From: an uncultured Prevotellaceae bacterium
GTDB taxonomy: Bacteria; Bacteroidota; Bacteroidia; Bacteroidales; Bacteroidaceae
DNA: 64,000 nucleotides
Assembly (NCBI GenBank): GCA_902786665.1
Contig: CADADN010000006.1
Coordinates: 1-64,000 of the forward strand
Direction: 5' to 3'
This document shows positions 44,855-54,039 of the stretch, piece by piece; position 1 is the first letter of the stretch; every line of letters begins with the position of its first letter. The notes beneath the pieces were generated by a model that saw nothing but the letters and a program-made list of their open reading frames with translations, was not told the DNA's origin and made no database searches. A program made the position numbers and the translations under genes.

Positions 44855-45778
44855 ATGCGGAAATTCATCATTAGAACCCTTCTCTTCCTGGCATTCATGT
44901 TTGTCATCGACCGCATGGCAGGCATGGCACTCCATTATCTGTCGGTACATCCCAAGGGAGGCATGACGTTTCATCGTAATCACCTCACCAACCAAATCAC
45001 CGAGGACGTGTTGGTCATGGGGTCGTCAAGGGCACGTTTTCATTACGACCCAAAGGTAGTGACCGAAACGACAGGCCTCTCTTGTTTCAATTGCGGAGAG
45101 GATGGCCATGGCATATTGCTTTTCTACGCATGGTGGAAACTTATCAGCCAGCGTTACCACCCCCGTTTGGTCATTTACGACATTTCACCTCAATATGACC
45201 TCTTTACACGTGACAACCATAGAGATTTAGGCCTTTTGCGAAGGTTTTATGATGACCGTGAGGAAATCAAGACACTCTTCCATGATGTGGATAGTACGGA
45301 AAAATTGAAAATGCTCAGCCTGATGTATCGCTATAATTCCTCTTTCACAGAGTTGGCAGCCGATTATGTCCATCCATTCACCGAAACCACGTCCGATGGT
45401 TTCATTCCTGTAGACAAGACCATCAAGCCTAAGAAAGTGTATGACAAGCCAAGGTTTTCCCGCACCTTGACTTTTGACTCTTTGAAGTTGCATTATTTTG
45501 AGAAATTCATCCTAGAGAAGGGTTCCACGAAATTGGTCTTTGTGGCTTCCCCCATCTTCGACGGTATGAATACGGAGGCATTTGCACCTGCCATAGACAT
45601 CTGCAAAAGATATGACATTCCTTTCTATGACTTCAGCAATGACCCAAGATTTGTGGGCGTCCCCAAGTATTTCAGGGATACCAACCACCTGAATGCCATC
45701 GGTGCGGCCACGTACACTCGTTTGTTGATGGAAAAACTCATCGAAGAGGGGTATCTCAAGGAAGACGGGGCACCCTGA
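44855..45778 (+). CDS. SGNH/AlgX-like O-acyltransferase partner, copy B
   Basis: 307 aa from the ATG at 44855. Membrane anchor (about 5-22), then VLVMGSSRARFHYDPKVV (block I Ser) and DTNHLNAIGAATYTRLL (block V Asp/His). Paralogue of copy A with conserved segments such as VIYDISPQYDL and MYRYNSSFTE. Paired with MBOAT B in one transcription unit; likely transfers the exported acyl group to the surface glycan. Confidence 0.82.
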   Translation: MRKFIIRTLLFLAFMFVIDRMAGMALHYLSVHPKGGMTFHRNHLTNQITEDVLVMGSSRARFHYDPKVVTETTGLSCFNCGEDGHGILLFYAWWKLISQRYHPRLVIYDISPQYDLFTRDNHRDLGLLRRFYDDREEIKTLFHDVDSTEKLKMLSLMYRYNSSFTELAADYVHPFTETTSDGFIPVDKTIKPKKVYDKPRFSRTLTFDSLKLHYFEKFILEKGSTKLVFVASPIFDGMNTEAFAPAIDICKRYDIPFYDFSNDPRFVGVPKYFRDTNHLNAIGAATYTRLLMEKLIEEGYLKEDGAP

Positions 45779-45826
45779 CCCCTCCTTCATTACCACATCG
45801 TGTGGTTGCTTTATTCAAGGACTACA

Positions 45827-45858
45827 TTTGGAGGAAATGAATAAAGTTTGTACTTTTG
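45827..45858 (+). promoter_or_regulatory. Promoter of the sulfatase-fold transferase gene
   Basis: TTTG (45827-45830), 20-base spacer, TACTTTTG (45851-45858), about 20 bases before the ATG at 45878. The earlier start at 45848 overlaps this box. Confidence 0.65.
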
Positions 45859-45877
45859 CACGAAAAAATCAAGTGAT

Positions 45878-47446
45878 ATGAGAAAAATGTTAGACCGTTT
45901 AGCCTTATTCTTTCGTGAGAATTGGAGGCAGATGCTTGTCATCGCCATAGCCGTGGCACTTCCTTCAAGCCTCGCATTGTCTGGCTCCGACAGGAAATAC
46001 GGCTATTTGATAACAGACACCATTTTTGTAATGGGTGCCTTTTTCTTTCTCGCCTCTCAAATAGGCAAATGGGGCAAGATACTGATGCACATGTTCTTTG
46101 CGTTCACGCTATTTGACTTCGGCCTGAGTTTCGGCAGTTACCTTGCCAACTGTCAATTTGTGACCATCGACACGTTCTATCTGATACTTGGCACAAACAA
46201 GGAAGAAGCGTCTGAGTTTTTCGAGTTCTATTTCCCCTTATGGAAAGTGTTGCTGTGGGCAGGCGCCATGTTGTTGGTTTGCATTCTTTACATATGCAAG
46301 CGCCCCAAGCTTCAGCCCTCGATGAAAGTGTCACGCGTGAGCTCCATCGTGTTCCTGGCAGTGGCGGTGTTGTGCTTCCCATCGTTGAAACGTGAAATGC
46401 GCGAATGGTGTGCACGCATCGTACCGTTGAAATATGTTGTCATCGCGAGGATGTATGAGCCTTTTGGCAAGGTGGCAGAGCATCGCCACGACCTCCCATT
46501 GACGGAGACGACAAGCGAGCATCCCGACCACATAGTCATCATCATCGGCGAATCCTTCTCCAAGTCACATTCCTCCATCTACGGATACAAGCGCCCCACC
46601 AACCCGGAACTTTCAGAACTCGCATCCAAAGGACAAATGCTTGTCTTCTCAGATGTCACAGCTCCCGCCCCCTTCACCCACATAGCCTTCAAGAGCATAT
46701 TCTCTTTTGGTGATGGCAACGATTCCGACTGGTATGACCATGACACGTTTTTCGACGTTTTCTGCCAGAAATATTCCACACGATGGATATCCAACCAGAA
46801 AAGCCATGGCATCCACGAGAATGCCCAGGCCACATATGCCGCCCTGTGCGACACCGTATGGTTTGCCTGCCAGCATACGGATGTGGTAAAAACCAACCAG
46901 GACAGTGAACTTCTCCCTACCATCCGAACATTAGCCGACAACGACTCCACCCCGTCCATCACCATCATCAACCTGATGGGTCAGCATGAGGCTTTCAAAT
47001 GGCGTTATCCTGCCGCATGGAAATTTTTCAACCCCGAAGACTACCCCGACTACAAGGAGCACCAACGAGTGTACATGTCCCAATACGACAATGCCACTCG
47101 TTACAACGACCATGTGGTGGCTTCCATCTTCGACATCTACAAGGACAAGGAGGCACTGGTGTTCTATTTTCCCGACCACGGCCTGGACTTGTATGAGACC
47201 GACCCGGACTATTGCGGCCACGTCAGGGAGCCCGTTCAAGCATCATGGGATGTCTGTTGCAAGATACCCTTTTTCATCTACATACCAGAGCGTTACCGGG
47301 CTGCTCACCCTGAGCAGGTGGAGAAGTTGGAGCACTCCGTCGACCATCCTTTCAACACGGGCGACATGATTTACACCCTCATGCAAATCACCGGTTGGAA
47401 TGCCAAAGGCAATGAGCCCAACGGTCGCGGCTTGTTGTTGGAATGA
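45878..47446 (+). CDS. Phosphoethanolamine transferase-like protein (sulfatase fold)
   Basis: 522 aa from the ATG at 45878. Four to five membrane helices (about residues 15-165) precede a periplasmic alkaline phosphatase-fold domain with VIIIGESFSKSHSSIYGY (metal Glu and Ser nucleophile region), HEAFKWRYP, and YFPDHGLDLYE (metal-binding Asp-His). EptA/CptA-type enzymes move phosphoethanolamine from phosphatidylethanolamine to lipid A or glycans. In this locus it may decorate the polysaccharide or lipid A. A phosphoglycerol transferase role cannot be excluded. Confidence 0.85.
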   Translation: MRKMLDRLALFFRENWRQMLVIAIAVALPSSLALSGSDRKYGYLITDTIFVMGAFFFLASQIGKWGKILMHMFFAFTLFDFGLSFGSYLANCQFVTIDTFYLILGTNKEEASEFFEFYFPLWKVLLWAGAMLLVCILYICKRPKLQPSMKVSRVSSIVFLAVAVLCFPSLKREMREWCARIVPLKYVVIARMYEPFGKVAEHRHDLPLTETTSEHPDHIVIIIGESFSKSHSSIYGYKRPTNPELSELASKGQMLVFSDVTAPAPFTHIAFKSIFSFGDGNDSDWYDHDTFFDVFCQKYSTRWISNQKSHGIHENAQATYAALCDTVWFACQHTDVVKTNQDSELLPTIRTLADNDSTPSITIINLMGQHEAFKWRYPAAWKFFNPEDYPDYKEHQRVYMSQYDNATRYNDHVVASIFDIYKDKEALVFYFPDHGLDLYETDPDYCGHVREPVQASWDVCCKIPFFIYIPERYRAAHPEQVEKLEHSVDHPFNTGDMIYTLMQITGWNAKGNEPNGRGLLLE

Positions 47447-47520
47447 GGCATGAGTCATGCACTAGAGAGTGAAAGCCCTTCATTTTTTGTCTCTGTGCGG
47501 TTGAATTTTCACGAAAAAAC

Positions 47521-47551
47521 TTGTTTTGTAATCAAAAAAGCATTAATTTTG
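47521..47551 (+). promoter_or_regulatory. Promoter of the glycosyltransferase operon at 47834
   Basis: TTG (47521-47523), 20-base spacer, TAATTTTG (47544-47551). Confidence 0.55.
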
Positions 47552-47595
47552 CAAATCATTAGGAAGTATGTAGAAATACACCACCCCACGCCCTC

Positions 47596-47629
47596 ACTCT
47601 TCTACTTGTCAGATTGCAAGTAGGAGAGT
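47596..47629 (+). promoter_or_regulatory. Leader hairpin (possible attenuator)
   Basis: ACTCTTCTACTTG (47596-47608) pairs with CAAGTAGGAGAGT (47617-47629): 13 bp with one G-T pair and an 8-base loop, 45 bases into the predicted transcript. No T tract follows directly, so it is not a simple terminator. Confidence 0.45.
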
Positions 47630-47691
47630 AGTTGCGGGTATTTATACAGACTGGAAATGCATTTATCTTTCATAACATAAAAACAAAGCAC

Positions 47692-47790
47692 ATGATGAAT
47701 ACGCTACGACATGATGATGCCATCTTTCATCAACAAAAGTTGCCATGGACTCCATCCATGGAGGTATTAGAAGCCACCCATGCCAACTGA
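47692..47790 (+). CDS. Possible 32-codon leader peptide
   Basis: ATG-ATG start, 32 codons, TGA at 47788-47790, within the leader of the GT2 operon and 43 bases before the GT2 start. The peptide is His- and Asp-containing with no hydrophobic segment and matches no family I know. It may be a chance frame. Confidence 0.2.
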   Translation: MMNTLRHDDAIFHQQKLPWTPSMEVLEATHAN

Positions 47791-47833
47791 CATTCATGTG
47801 ACCCTTGTTTTTAACTGAAACCAAAGCAAACAT

Positions 47834-48859
47834 ATGCAACCCATATCAGATGCCCATTTCGTGTCGGTTGTGATACCGGTGCTCAATGAAGCAAAACATA
47901 TAGAAAACTGCCTCAGGTCGTTGACCAAGCAAGATTATCCTTCTGACAAGATGGAGATTTTCGTGGTCGATGGCATGAGCACTGATGGCACACCGGACAT
48001 CATCAGGCGCATGTGCGAAGAGGACCAGCGCATCAAACTGTTGGAGAACCATAAGAAGAACGTGCCTTGCGCACTCAACTTGGGCATCAAGGCAGCCAAG
48101 GGCGACATCATCGTGAGGACCGACAGCCACTGCATCTATCCCCCGCACTATGTTTCCACACTGGTGGGCAAGCTGTTGGAGCTGGATGCTTGGAACGTTG
48201 GTGGAGTTTGGATCACCACACCTGCCAACGACTCCACTCAATGCCTGGCCATCGCCATCTGCTCCAGCCATCCCTTCGGTACTGGTCCATCCTTGCACAA
48301 GATAGGTTGCGAGAGCATCACCGAGACAGACACCGTGCCATTTGGTTGCTTCAAGAGAGAGGTTTTCGACAAGGTCGGCCTTTTCGACGAGGACATGCTT
48401 CGCAACGAGGACGAGGAGCTGAACGGGCGCATCACCCGCCAAGGCGGCAAGATATTCTTGATACCCGAAGTGGAGATGCGCTACATGGCCCGCGACCGCA
48501 TAGACAGGATGATCAAGATGTTCTATCAATATGGTCTTTGGAAACCCCTTGTCAACAAGAAGGTTGGCAATGCCGTATCATACAGGCAGTTCGCGCCGCC
48601 ATCTTTTGTCGCATTTGTCATATTGGGATTGTTGTTGAGCATCTTCGTCCCTGTTGTCCGCTATGTGGTGTTCCCCATCCTGTTGCTGTATCTTGCCATC
48701 ATTTTCATCATTGGCATCATAGAGACGTTCAAGCACAAGAGGGTAGGCTTGCTCCTTCTGGTGCCACTGACATTCATATGCATCCATTTCGCCTATGGGA
48801 CAGGTTATCTCAAGGGTTTGTTGGGCAGGAAGTCTCTTTCTTACACCCTTGACAGGTGA
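47834..48859 (+). CDS. GT2-family glycosyltransferase, membrane-anchored (ExoA-like)
   Basis: 341 aa. Cytosolic GT-A domain (VSVVIPVLNEAKHIENCL, VDGMSTDGT, RTDSHC metal site about 95-99, NEDEEL) followed by three to four membrane helices (about 255-335). The layout resembles ExoA of succinoglycan synthesis, a lipid-linked beta-glucosyltransferase. First gene of a three-glycosyltransferase operon. Confidence 0.88.
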   Translation: MQPISDAHFVSVVIPVLNEAKHIENCLRSLTKQDYPSDKMEIFVVDGMSTDGTPDIIRRMCEEDQRIKLLENHKKNVPCALNLGIKAAKGDIIVRTDSHCIYPPHYVSTLVGKLLELDAWNVGGVWITTPANDSTQCLAIAICSSHPFGTGPSLHKIGCESITETDTVPFGCFKREVFDKVGLFDEDMLRNEDEELNGRITRQGGKIFLIPEVEMRYMARDRIDRMIKMFYQYGLWKPLVNKKVGNAVSYRQFAPPSFVAFVILGLLLSIFVPVVRYVVFPILLLYLAIIFIIGIIETFKHKRVGLLLLVPLTFICIHFAYGTGYLKGLLGRKSLSYTLDR

Positions 48860-48918
48860 CATCCACACATCCACATAGCATCATCAATCAACAAAGGAAA
48901 ATCATTAAAGGATACCAT

Positions 48919-49998
48919 ATGGCGACGGGCAAGACCATACTTTGCTTCATCGAGAGTCTTGAGGCGGGAGGTGCACAAAGGCAACTCATTGCCTTGGCTT
49001 CCTTGCTGAAAGCCAGAGGTTATCGTCCCGTTTTCGTCACTTATCATCCCGATGACTTTTATGCAGAGTCCTTGGACTCGTTGGGCATAGAGCATGTGTT
49101 TCTGAAGTCGGCACAAGGCAAGTTGGCAAGGATAGCAGCATTCTGGAAGACCATCAAATCACATTCCCCCTATTGCGTGGTGTCCTTCTCGGAGTCGGCA
49201 TCGATGATATTGTGCACCCTCCGCCTGTTTCATCGTTTCTTGCTGATTGTCTCTGAGCGGAATGCCACCCATAAGATACGTTTCCGAGAGTGGTTGCGTT
49301 TCCAGTTGTATCGTGCTTCCGACCATGTGGTGTGCAATTCCACTTCGAAATACAATTTTGTAATAGAGCGTGTCCCCCATTTGGCAAAGAAGACCCACGT
49401 CATACACAACTATCTGGACACCAATCTATTCCAACCTATTCACCACGACAAATCCTCCACTGAGAAGCGCTTGTTGGTGGTGGCAAGGATTGCCCCTCAG
49501 AAAAACATGCTGCGCTTCATTGAAGCGCTACGTAAAGTGAGAGACGACGGCTTTTTGCTCACGGTCGATTGGTATGGTCAGCCTACAGAGCCCTACCTGT
49601 CCCGTTGCAAGCGTCAGATGGAGGCGCTTGGCGTATGCGACATCCTTCACATCCACACCCCCACCTCCCATGTGGAAGAATTGTACAGCCAATACGACGG
49701 TTTCTGCCTTCCTTCCACTTATGAAGGTTTCCCCAACGTGATTGGAGAAGCAATGAGTTGCGGCATACTTGTGCTGTGCGGCAACGTATGCGACAACAAT
49801 TACATCGTGGGCGAAGCTTCGGGCAACCTGGTGTTCGATCCGTCAAGCGTCGAAGACATGAAAGAAAAGATAGAGATGTTCTGCAACCTTGGCAAAGAGC
49901 AATTGGAAGCCATTGGCTCGAGCAACCGCAAGAGGGCCCTTGAATTATTCTCTTCCGAAAAATTCGTGAATGCATACCTTCAACTGATGGCCCAATGA
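48919..49998 (+). CDS. GT4-family glycosyltransferase
   Basis: 359 aa from the ATG at 48919; an in-frame GTG at 48856 overlaps the previous gene and adds an untypical tail. GT-B fold with LEAGGAQRQLIALA near the start and the donor-site segment YEGFPNVIGEAMSCG (about 280-294) with the EX7E glutamates. Donor unknown. It overlaps the next gene by 4 bases. Confidence 0.88.
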   Translation: MATGKTILCFIESLEAGGAQRQLIALASLLKARGYRPVFVTYHPDDFYAESLDSLGIEHVFLKSAQGKLARIAAFWKTIKSHSPYCVVSFSESASMILCTLRLFHRFLLIVSERNATHKIRFREWLRFQLYRASDHVVCNSTSKYNFVIERVPHLAKKTHVIHNYLDTNLFQPIHHDKSSTEKRLLVVARIAPQKNMLRFIEALRKVRDDGFLLTVDWYGQPTEPYLSRCKRQMEALGVCDILHIHTPTSHVEELYSQYDGFCLPSTYEGFPNVIGEAMSCGILVLCGNVCDNNYIVGEASGNLVFDPSSVEDMKEKIEMFCNLGKEQLEAIGSSNRKRALELFSSEKFVNAYLQLMAQ

Positions 49999-51035
49999 GC
50001 AAGCATGTGTTTTTCATAGGTCCGTTGGGCAAGGAAGGCGGCATGATAGGTGGCGACAGCCTGAAGAACCTTCATCTCACCCGTCGTCTTCAAAAGTTGT
50101 CTGTTCCTCTCCGGGTCATCGACACGAATGCCTGCAGGCAGTCGTTATGGAAAACTCTTTCAGCCATCATGCAAATGATGCTTCACAGAAAGAGCAAGTT
50201 CATCATCTCTGCGAGTTCTGCAGGAGCCTACAAGCTGCTCAAAGCCATGCGCTTTCTGGGGGTGTCCGACATCATTTACTGGGTAGTGGGTGGTGACTTC
50301 CCCAACTTGCTGATAAGCAATGTATTAAGCATCAAGCCCTATGCCAATGCGAAGCACATCATCGTTGAAGGCAAACGTATGGAAGAAACGCTTCGCATAT
50401 GTGGTCTTGGCAACGTGATGACCCTTCCCAATTTCAAACCCATAGAGTTCGTTCCTCCCAAGAAGCGTACCGACGCCTCACTCCCCGTGAGGTTTGTGTT
50501 CTTGTCTCGGATAGCAGAAGACAAGGGTTGCAGCTACATCAACAAAGCCGCCGGCATTTTGAACAAGAAGGGTTATGCATCGTCCTACACGATAGATTAT
50601 TACGGTTCGATTGCCGATGTCTACAAAGACCGTTTCACTCAAGAGACCGACGCACTCCCCAATGTGGAATACAAAGGTTTCCTTCAATTGCTCGACAAAT
50701 CCAATTATGAAGTGCTGGCGAGCTACGATGTCATATTGTTCCCCACGTTCTTCTATGGCGAAGGATTCGCCGGGATATTCATCGACGCCTTCATCGCCGG
50801 CCTTCCCGTGATAGCCACCGACTGGAGTCTGAACAGCGAGATTGTGAGAGATGGCGAGACCGGAATCATCGTGGAAAACAGGAATGCGGAAAAGTTGGCT
50901 GCCGCCATGGAAAGCCTCATCCTCAACCCGGAGAAAGTCATCGAGATGAGCAAGGCCTGCCAATCTGAATGCATGAATTACGATACCTGCCACGTGGTGA
51001 CCCCCGACCTTTTGAAACGCCTTGATTTGACATAG
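49995..51035 (+). CDS. GT4-family glycosyltransferase
   Basis: 346 aa. GT-B fold with FIGPLGKEGGMIGGDSLKNL at the start, FVFLSRIAEDKG opening the C-terminal domain and the donor site EGFAGIFIDAFIAGLPVIATD. The ATGA overlap with the preceding gene indicates translational coupling. Convergent to the CapA-family gene. Confidence 0.88.
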   Translation: MSKHVFFIGPLGKEGGMIGGDSLKNLHLTRRLQKLSVPLRVIDTNACRQSLWKTLSAIMQMMLHRKSKFIISASSAGAYKLLKAMRFLGVSDIIYWVVGGDFPNLLISNVLSIKPYANAKHIIVEGKRMEETLRICGLGNVMTLPNFKPIEFVPPKKRTDASLPVRFVFLSRIAEDKGCSYINKAAGILNKKGYASSYTIDYYGSIADVYKDRFTQETDALPNVEYKGFLQLLDKSNYEVLASYDVILFPTFFYGEGFAGIFIDAFIAGLPVIATDWSLNSEIVRDGETGIIVENRNAEKLAAAMESLILNPEKVIEMSKACQSECMNYDTCHVVTPDLLKRLDLT

Positions 51036-51102
51036 GCATGGCAGTGACGGGGTTCTTGCCGAATCCCATCAAGTCCACCCTTTTCTGTGAAGGACACTCC
51101 TC

Positions 51103-52242
51103 TTATTGTTTTTTCAGTCTGTTCCTGATAAAGTGTGTCAATTTTTCCCTATGCGACTCGCACTCTATCAAATTGAGCATCTTCGGCCATTTCGCCTTGG
51201 GGAAGAGTGTGGGGAGCAGCCTCTTCTCACATAAAGCCTCCATCCATCTTCCAGCATAGGGAGTGAAGAGAGCGTGATAAAGCTCATCCACCCTCTCCAA
51301 GTATTTCAAATACGCTTCCTCCAACGCCTGAGGTGAAGCTATCACCTGATTGATTTGCTTGAGGTTCTCTTCAAACAAGCCCAACTTCTCCCCTTCCATG
51401 AAACGGATGTCGGGTGTTTCCTTGCATTCCACATAAGGAAAAATCTTGAAATCAACCTTCCCAGCATCAAAAGTAAGCCCCACGGCATAACCTTCTTCCC
51501 ATTTCTTGATCCTGCTATTGGGCATTTCCATACATAAGTTCCCCAGACCATAAAAGATAGGTTTTCCTTTGTATGTTTCATAGCCGCTGTAGCAATGTTG
51601 ATGATGATTGACCACGGCGTCAGCCCCGAGGTCAACAAAAAAGCGATAGGTTTCCACCATTCTTGGAGTAGGCATTCCATATCCTTCCACGCCCCCGTGG
51701 ACAATCACCAAGACATGGTCGGCTTTCTCTCTTGCTTCCTTGATGGCATGATACTGTGCAATGGGGTTGAGTGGATTGGCACCTCCCGACACGTTGGTGG
51801 CAATGCTGAACTCATGTTCCGTGCAATTGATGACAGCCAAAGTCTCACCTTTCACCTTCTTGAACAGGGTTGACGAGGCCTCCTTCAAGTTGGCTCCTCC
51901 CCCCACATGGTCCAAATGGTATTTGCCAAGGACATCCAAGGTGGAACTTACCCCGTCATCGCCATAATCATAGAAATGATTGTTGGCCAGGCATGCACAA
52001 TGGAACCCAGCATAAGCCAGCATTTCCACTCCATTGGCATGACAAGCCAAGTGTGGCCCGTTCTTGACTATTGGACAAGGCGTTTGAGGCCAGACGGCGC
52101 ATTCGAAATTGACAAGGTTGAAATCATGGCTTTCACACAATTTCCGCACCTCTCCAAACACCTGTTCATATTGCCTCTCTTCGACCAGTTTCCCCACTCT
52201 TCCCGTAGGCACATAGTCGCCTGCCACAATTATCTTTATCAT
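51103..52242 (-). CDS. CapA-family putative metallophosphatase
   Basis: 379 aa from the ATG at 52242 (frame open to 52329, less likely). CapA/PgsA-type motifs: VAGDYVPTGR, NFECAVW, ANNHFYDYG, HGGVEGYGMPTPRM and FYGLGNL, which together form the dinuclear metal site. The first member was linked to poly-gamma-glutamate capsule synthesis; biochemical roles remain debated. No signal peptide is seen, so it appears cytoplasmic. Its presence in a locus with a TupA-like ligase is suggestive of an amino-acid-decorated glycan, but unproven. Confidence 0.85.
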   Translation of the reverse strand: MIKIIVAGDYVPTGRVGKLVEERQYEQVFGEVRKLCESHDFNLVNFECAVWPQTPCPIVKNGPHLACHANGVEMLAYAGFHCACLANNHFYDYGDDGVSSTLDVLGKYHLDHVGGGANLKEASSTLFKKVKGETLAVINCTEHEFSIATNVSGGANPLNPIAQYHAIKEAREKADHVLVIVHGGVEGYGMPTPRMVETYRFFVDLGADAVVNHHQHCYSGYETYKGKPIFYGLGNLCMEMPNSRIKKWEEGYAVGLTFDAGKVDFKIFPYVECKETPDIRFMEGEKLGLFEENLKQINQVIASPQALEEAYLKYLERVDELYHALFTPYAGRWMEALCEKRLLPTLFPKAKWPKMLNLIECESHREKLTHFIRNRLKKQ

Positions 52243-52326
52243 TGGTTTTCTGTTGATTGATGACTTCAAACGCCATTTCCATCCATGTCGTTTCCTTTCC
52301 AGGATGCATGGTGCCGATAGCGGGTG

Positions 52327-52356
52327 CAAAGTTACCCATTATTCTGTTATTATCAA
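52327..52356 (-). promoter_or_regulatory. Promoter of the CapA-family gene
   Basis: Minus strand TTG (52356-52354), 19-base spacer, TAACTTTG (52334-52327), about 85 bases before the start codon. Confidence 0.5.
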
Positions 52357-52563
52357 TGAAAAAGATAAAATACTATCAACCTTTCCTTATCTTTCACCAT
52401 CCATGGGAGGGTTTTCATATAATCGAAGGTTGTCAGGGATGTTTAAAAGCGACGAAAAAGGATGCAAAGAAGCACAATGAAGTCATATTGGGAGAAAAGA
52501 GCAAAAAAAAAACTGTTATAGAACAAAAAACACATTTTTCTTCGACTTTTCATGTTTTTTCTA

Positions 52564-52571
52564 TACCTTTG
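52564..52571 (+). promoter_or_regulatory. Putative -7 box of the wzy operon
   Basis: TACCTTTG followed by GCACCC; -33 element weak. It lies about 265 bases before wzy. Confidence 0.45.
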
Positions 52572-52836
52572 CACCCATATTGTAAAATAGGAGTCGATTG
52601 CAGATACTGCGAGAGTTGGAAATGAGTGGACCAAGATACCTTGTTGGATAACCTTGTTCTTTATGACAGCCAAAGGATTGGCAGGTTAATGAGCATCCTC
52701 TCTCCGAGGCGGTTTTGGCAATAGACATGATTTACTGGATAGTTCTTCGCCTATGTTTCATGGGCGAGGTGGGTAGATTGTGCAATCAACCAAAGCCCCG
52801 TTTTCAAATCGATTCCAAGCATCAACCAAGCAATTT

Positions 52837-54039
52837 ATGCTCAACCAATATAATTTTAAAGAAAAGGCGACCATCATAGCCACCTTTTGCTTGTATGTGG
52901 ACTTGTTCATATTAGAGAACACGCCAGCAGGAGCTCCCATCGCATTAGGTTTGGCTATTTTTGTCATTGGCGTCAACAACCTGAAGTTCAGCTTTGCTCC
53001 TTATCACCTGTTCTTTCTCATATTCATACTATACTGCTATGCCACCACCTTCTGGGCTCTCAATGGCTATTACACGCTTACCGTAGCCAATGGTCTTGTT
53101 CAAAGCCTTATGGTGATGAGCGTGTTCTATGCGGCATTCTCCCCGATGAAAGACAACGTGAACACGCTGATAAAGACCATGTTGTGTGGAGGTTATGTTG
53201 TCATTTTCTATAGTTTTTTCTTCTATGGTTTCGGCCGCATCCTCTCCATGTCGGAAGACTCGATGCGCATAAGCAACTCTTTCATCAATGTGAACGTGTT
53301 GGGAATGATGTCCGCGTTGATGATGTTGTTTCATCTTTACCTGCATCTTTTTGAGAAACGCCGGAAAGATATCATATTCATCATCCCCGCCATCATCATC
53401 ATTGGCGCGACCCAGAGCCGAAAGGCCATCTTCATGGCCATCATGGGTCCACTGTTGCTGTTCTGGTTCAAATCCCGCACCGGCCCCCGCCACAACTTGC
53501 TTCCTTTTGTACGCTTCATCTTCATTGCCTTCGTCTTATTGATCTTGTTGGACTTGCTTTCCAATACAGGTTTGTTCCACGGAGCCTACGAGCGAATGAT
53601 GGGTTTTGTGAATTCCCTCACGGGAGAAGGCGAAGTGGACAGTTCCACCTCTTTGCGTGCCTATTACAGGCAAGTGGGTTGGGATCAATTCCTCAAGACC
53701 CCCTTGCTGGGTGTTGGCATCAACAATGCCCCGCTCATCCTTTCCAATGCAGGTAGTTCACACAGGACTTATCTTCACTGCAACTACGCCGAGTTGGCGG
53801 CCTGCGGTGGTTTGGCTGGTCTCATTTCCTATTACAGCATACACACCTACATTTTGACCAAGGAACTCAAATATGCGAAGAAAGACCCATCAGCCGTGCT
53901 ATTTCTCGTATGGATGTTCCTCATTTTGACTACCGACTGGGGCTCTGTCTCCTATTACACCAAGCGTACATTCTTCAATTTCATCATGTTTTTCCTCCAT
54001 ATACAGCAGATGAAACAGCGATATCCTGAAATAAAATGA
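52837..54039 (+). CDS. O-antigen polymerase/ligase family protein (Wzy-like)
   Basis: 400 aa from the ATG at 52837 (an in-frame GTG at 52780 is an alternative). About eleven membrane helices and one large extracytoplasmic loop near 255-320 containing SSTSLRAYYRQVGWDQFLKTPLLGVGINN, the typical Wzy_C-like segment. Expected role: polymerise repeat units at the periplasmic face. Sequence alone does not separate polymerase from ligase; position in a Wzx-containing locus favours polymerase. Confidence 0.85.
   Translation: MLNQYNFKEKATIIATFCLYVDLFILENTPAGAPIALGLAIFVIGVNNLKFSFAPYHLFFLIFILYCYATTFWALNGYYTLTVANGLVQSLMVMSVFYAAFSPMKDNVNTLIKTMLCGGYVVIFYSFFFYGFGRILSMSEDSMRISNSFINVNVLGMMSALMMLFHLYLHLFEKRRKDIIFIIPAIIIIGATQSRKAIFMAIMGPLLLFWFKSRTGPRHNLLPFVRFIFIAFVLLILLDLLSNTGLFHGAYERMMGFVNSLTGEGEVDSSTSLRAYYRQVGWDQFLKTPLLGVGINNAPLILSNAGSSHRTYLHCNYAELAACGGLAGLISYYSIHTYILTKELKYAKKDPSAVLFLVWMFLILTTDWGSVSYYTKRTFFNFIMFFLHIQQMKQRYPEIK

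Larger units (their letters stand above)
47447..47833 (+). other. Long leader region upstream of the GT2 operon
   Basis: This 387-base gap has a promoter at 47521-47551, so the transcript would carry a leader of about 275 bases. It contains a strong hairpin (47596-47629) and a 32-codon frame (47692-47790); both are listed. No known riboswitch was recognised. Confidence 0.5.
52243..52836. other. Divergent intergenic region between capA-type gene and wzy
   Basis: 594 bases. Holds a minus promoter (52327-52356) and a plus -7 box (52564-52571). The plus transcript would have a leader of about 265 bases with no reading frame I can support; a frame from 52729 (MIYWIVLRL) is short and shifts into wzy sequence in the wrong register. 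Confidence 0.5.
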
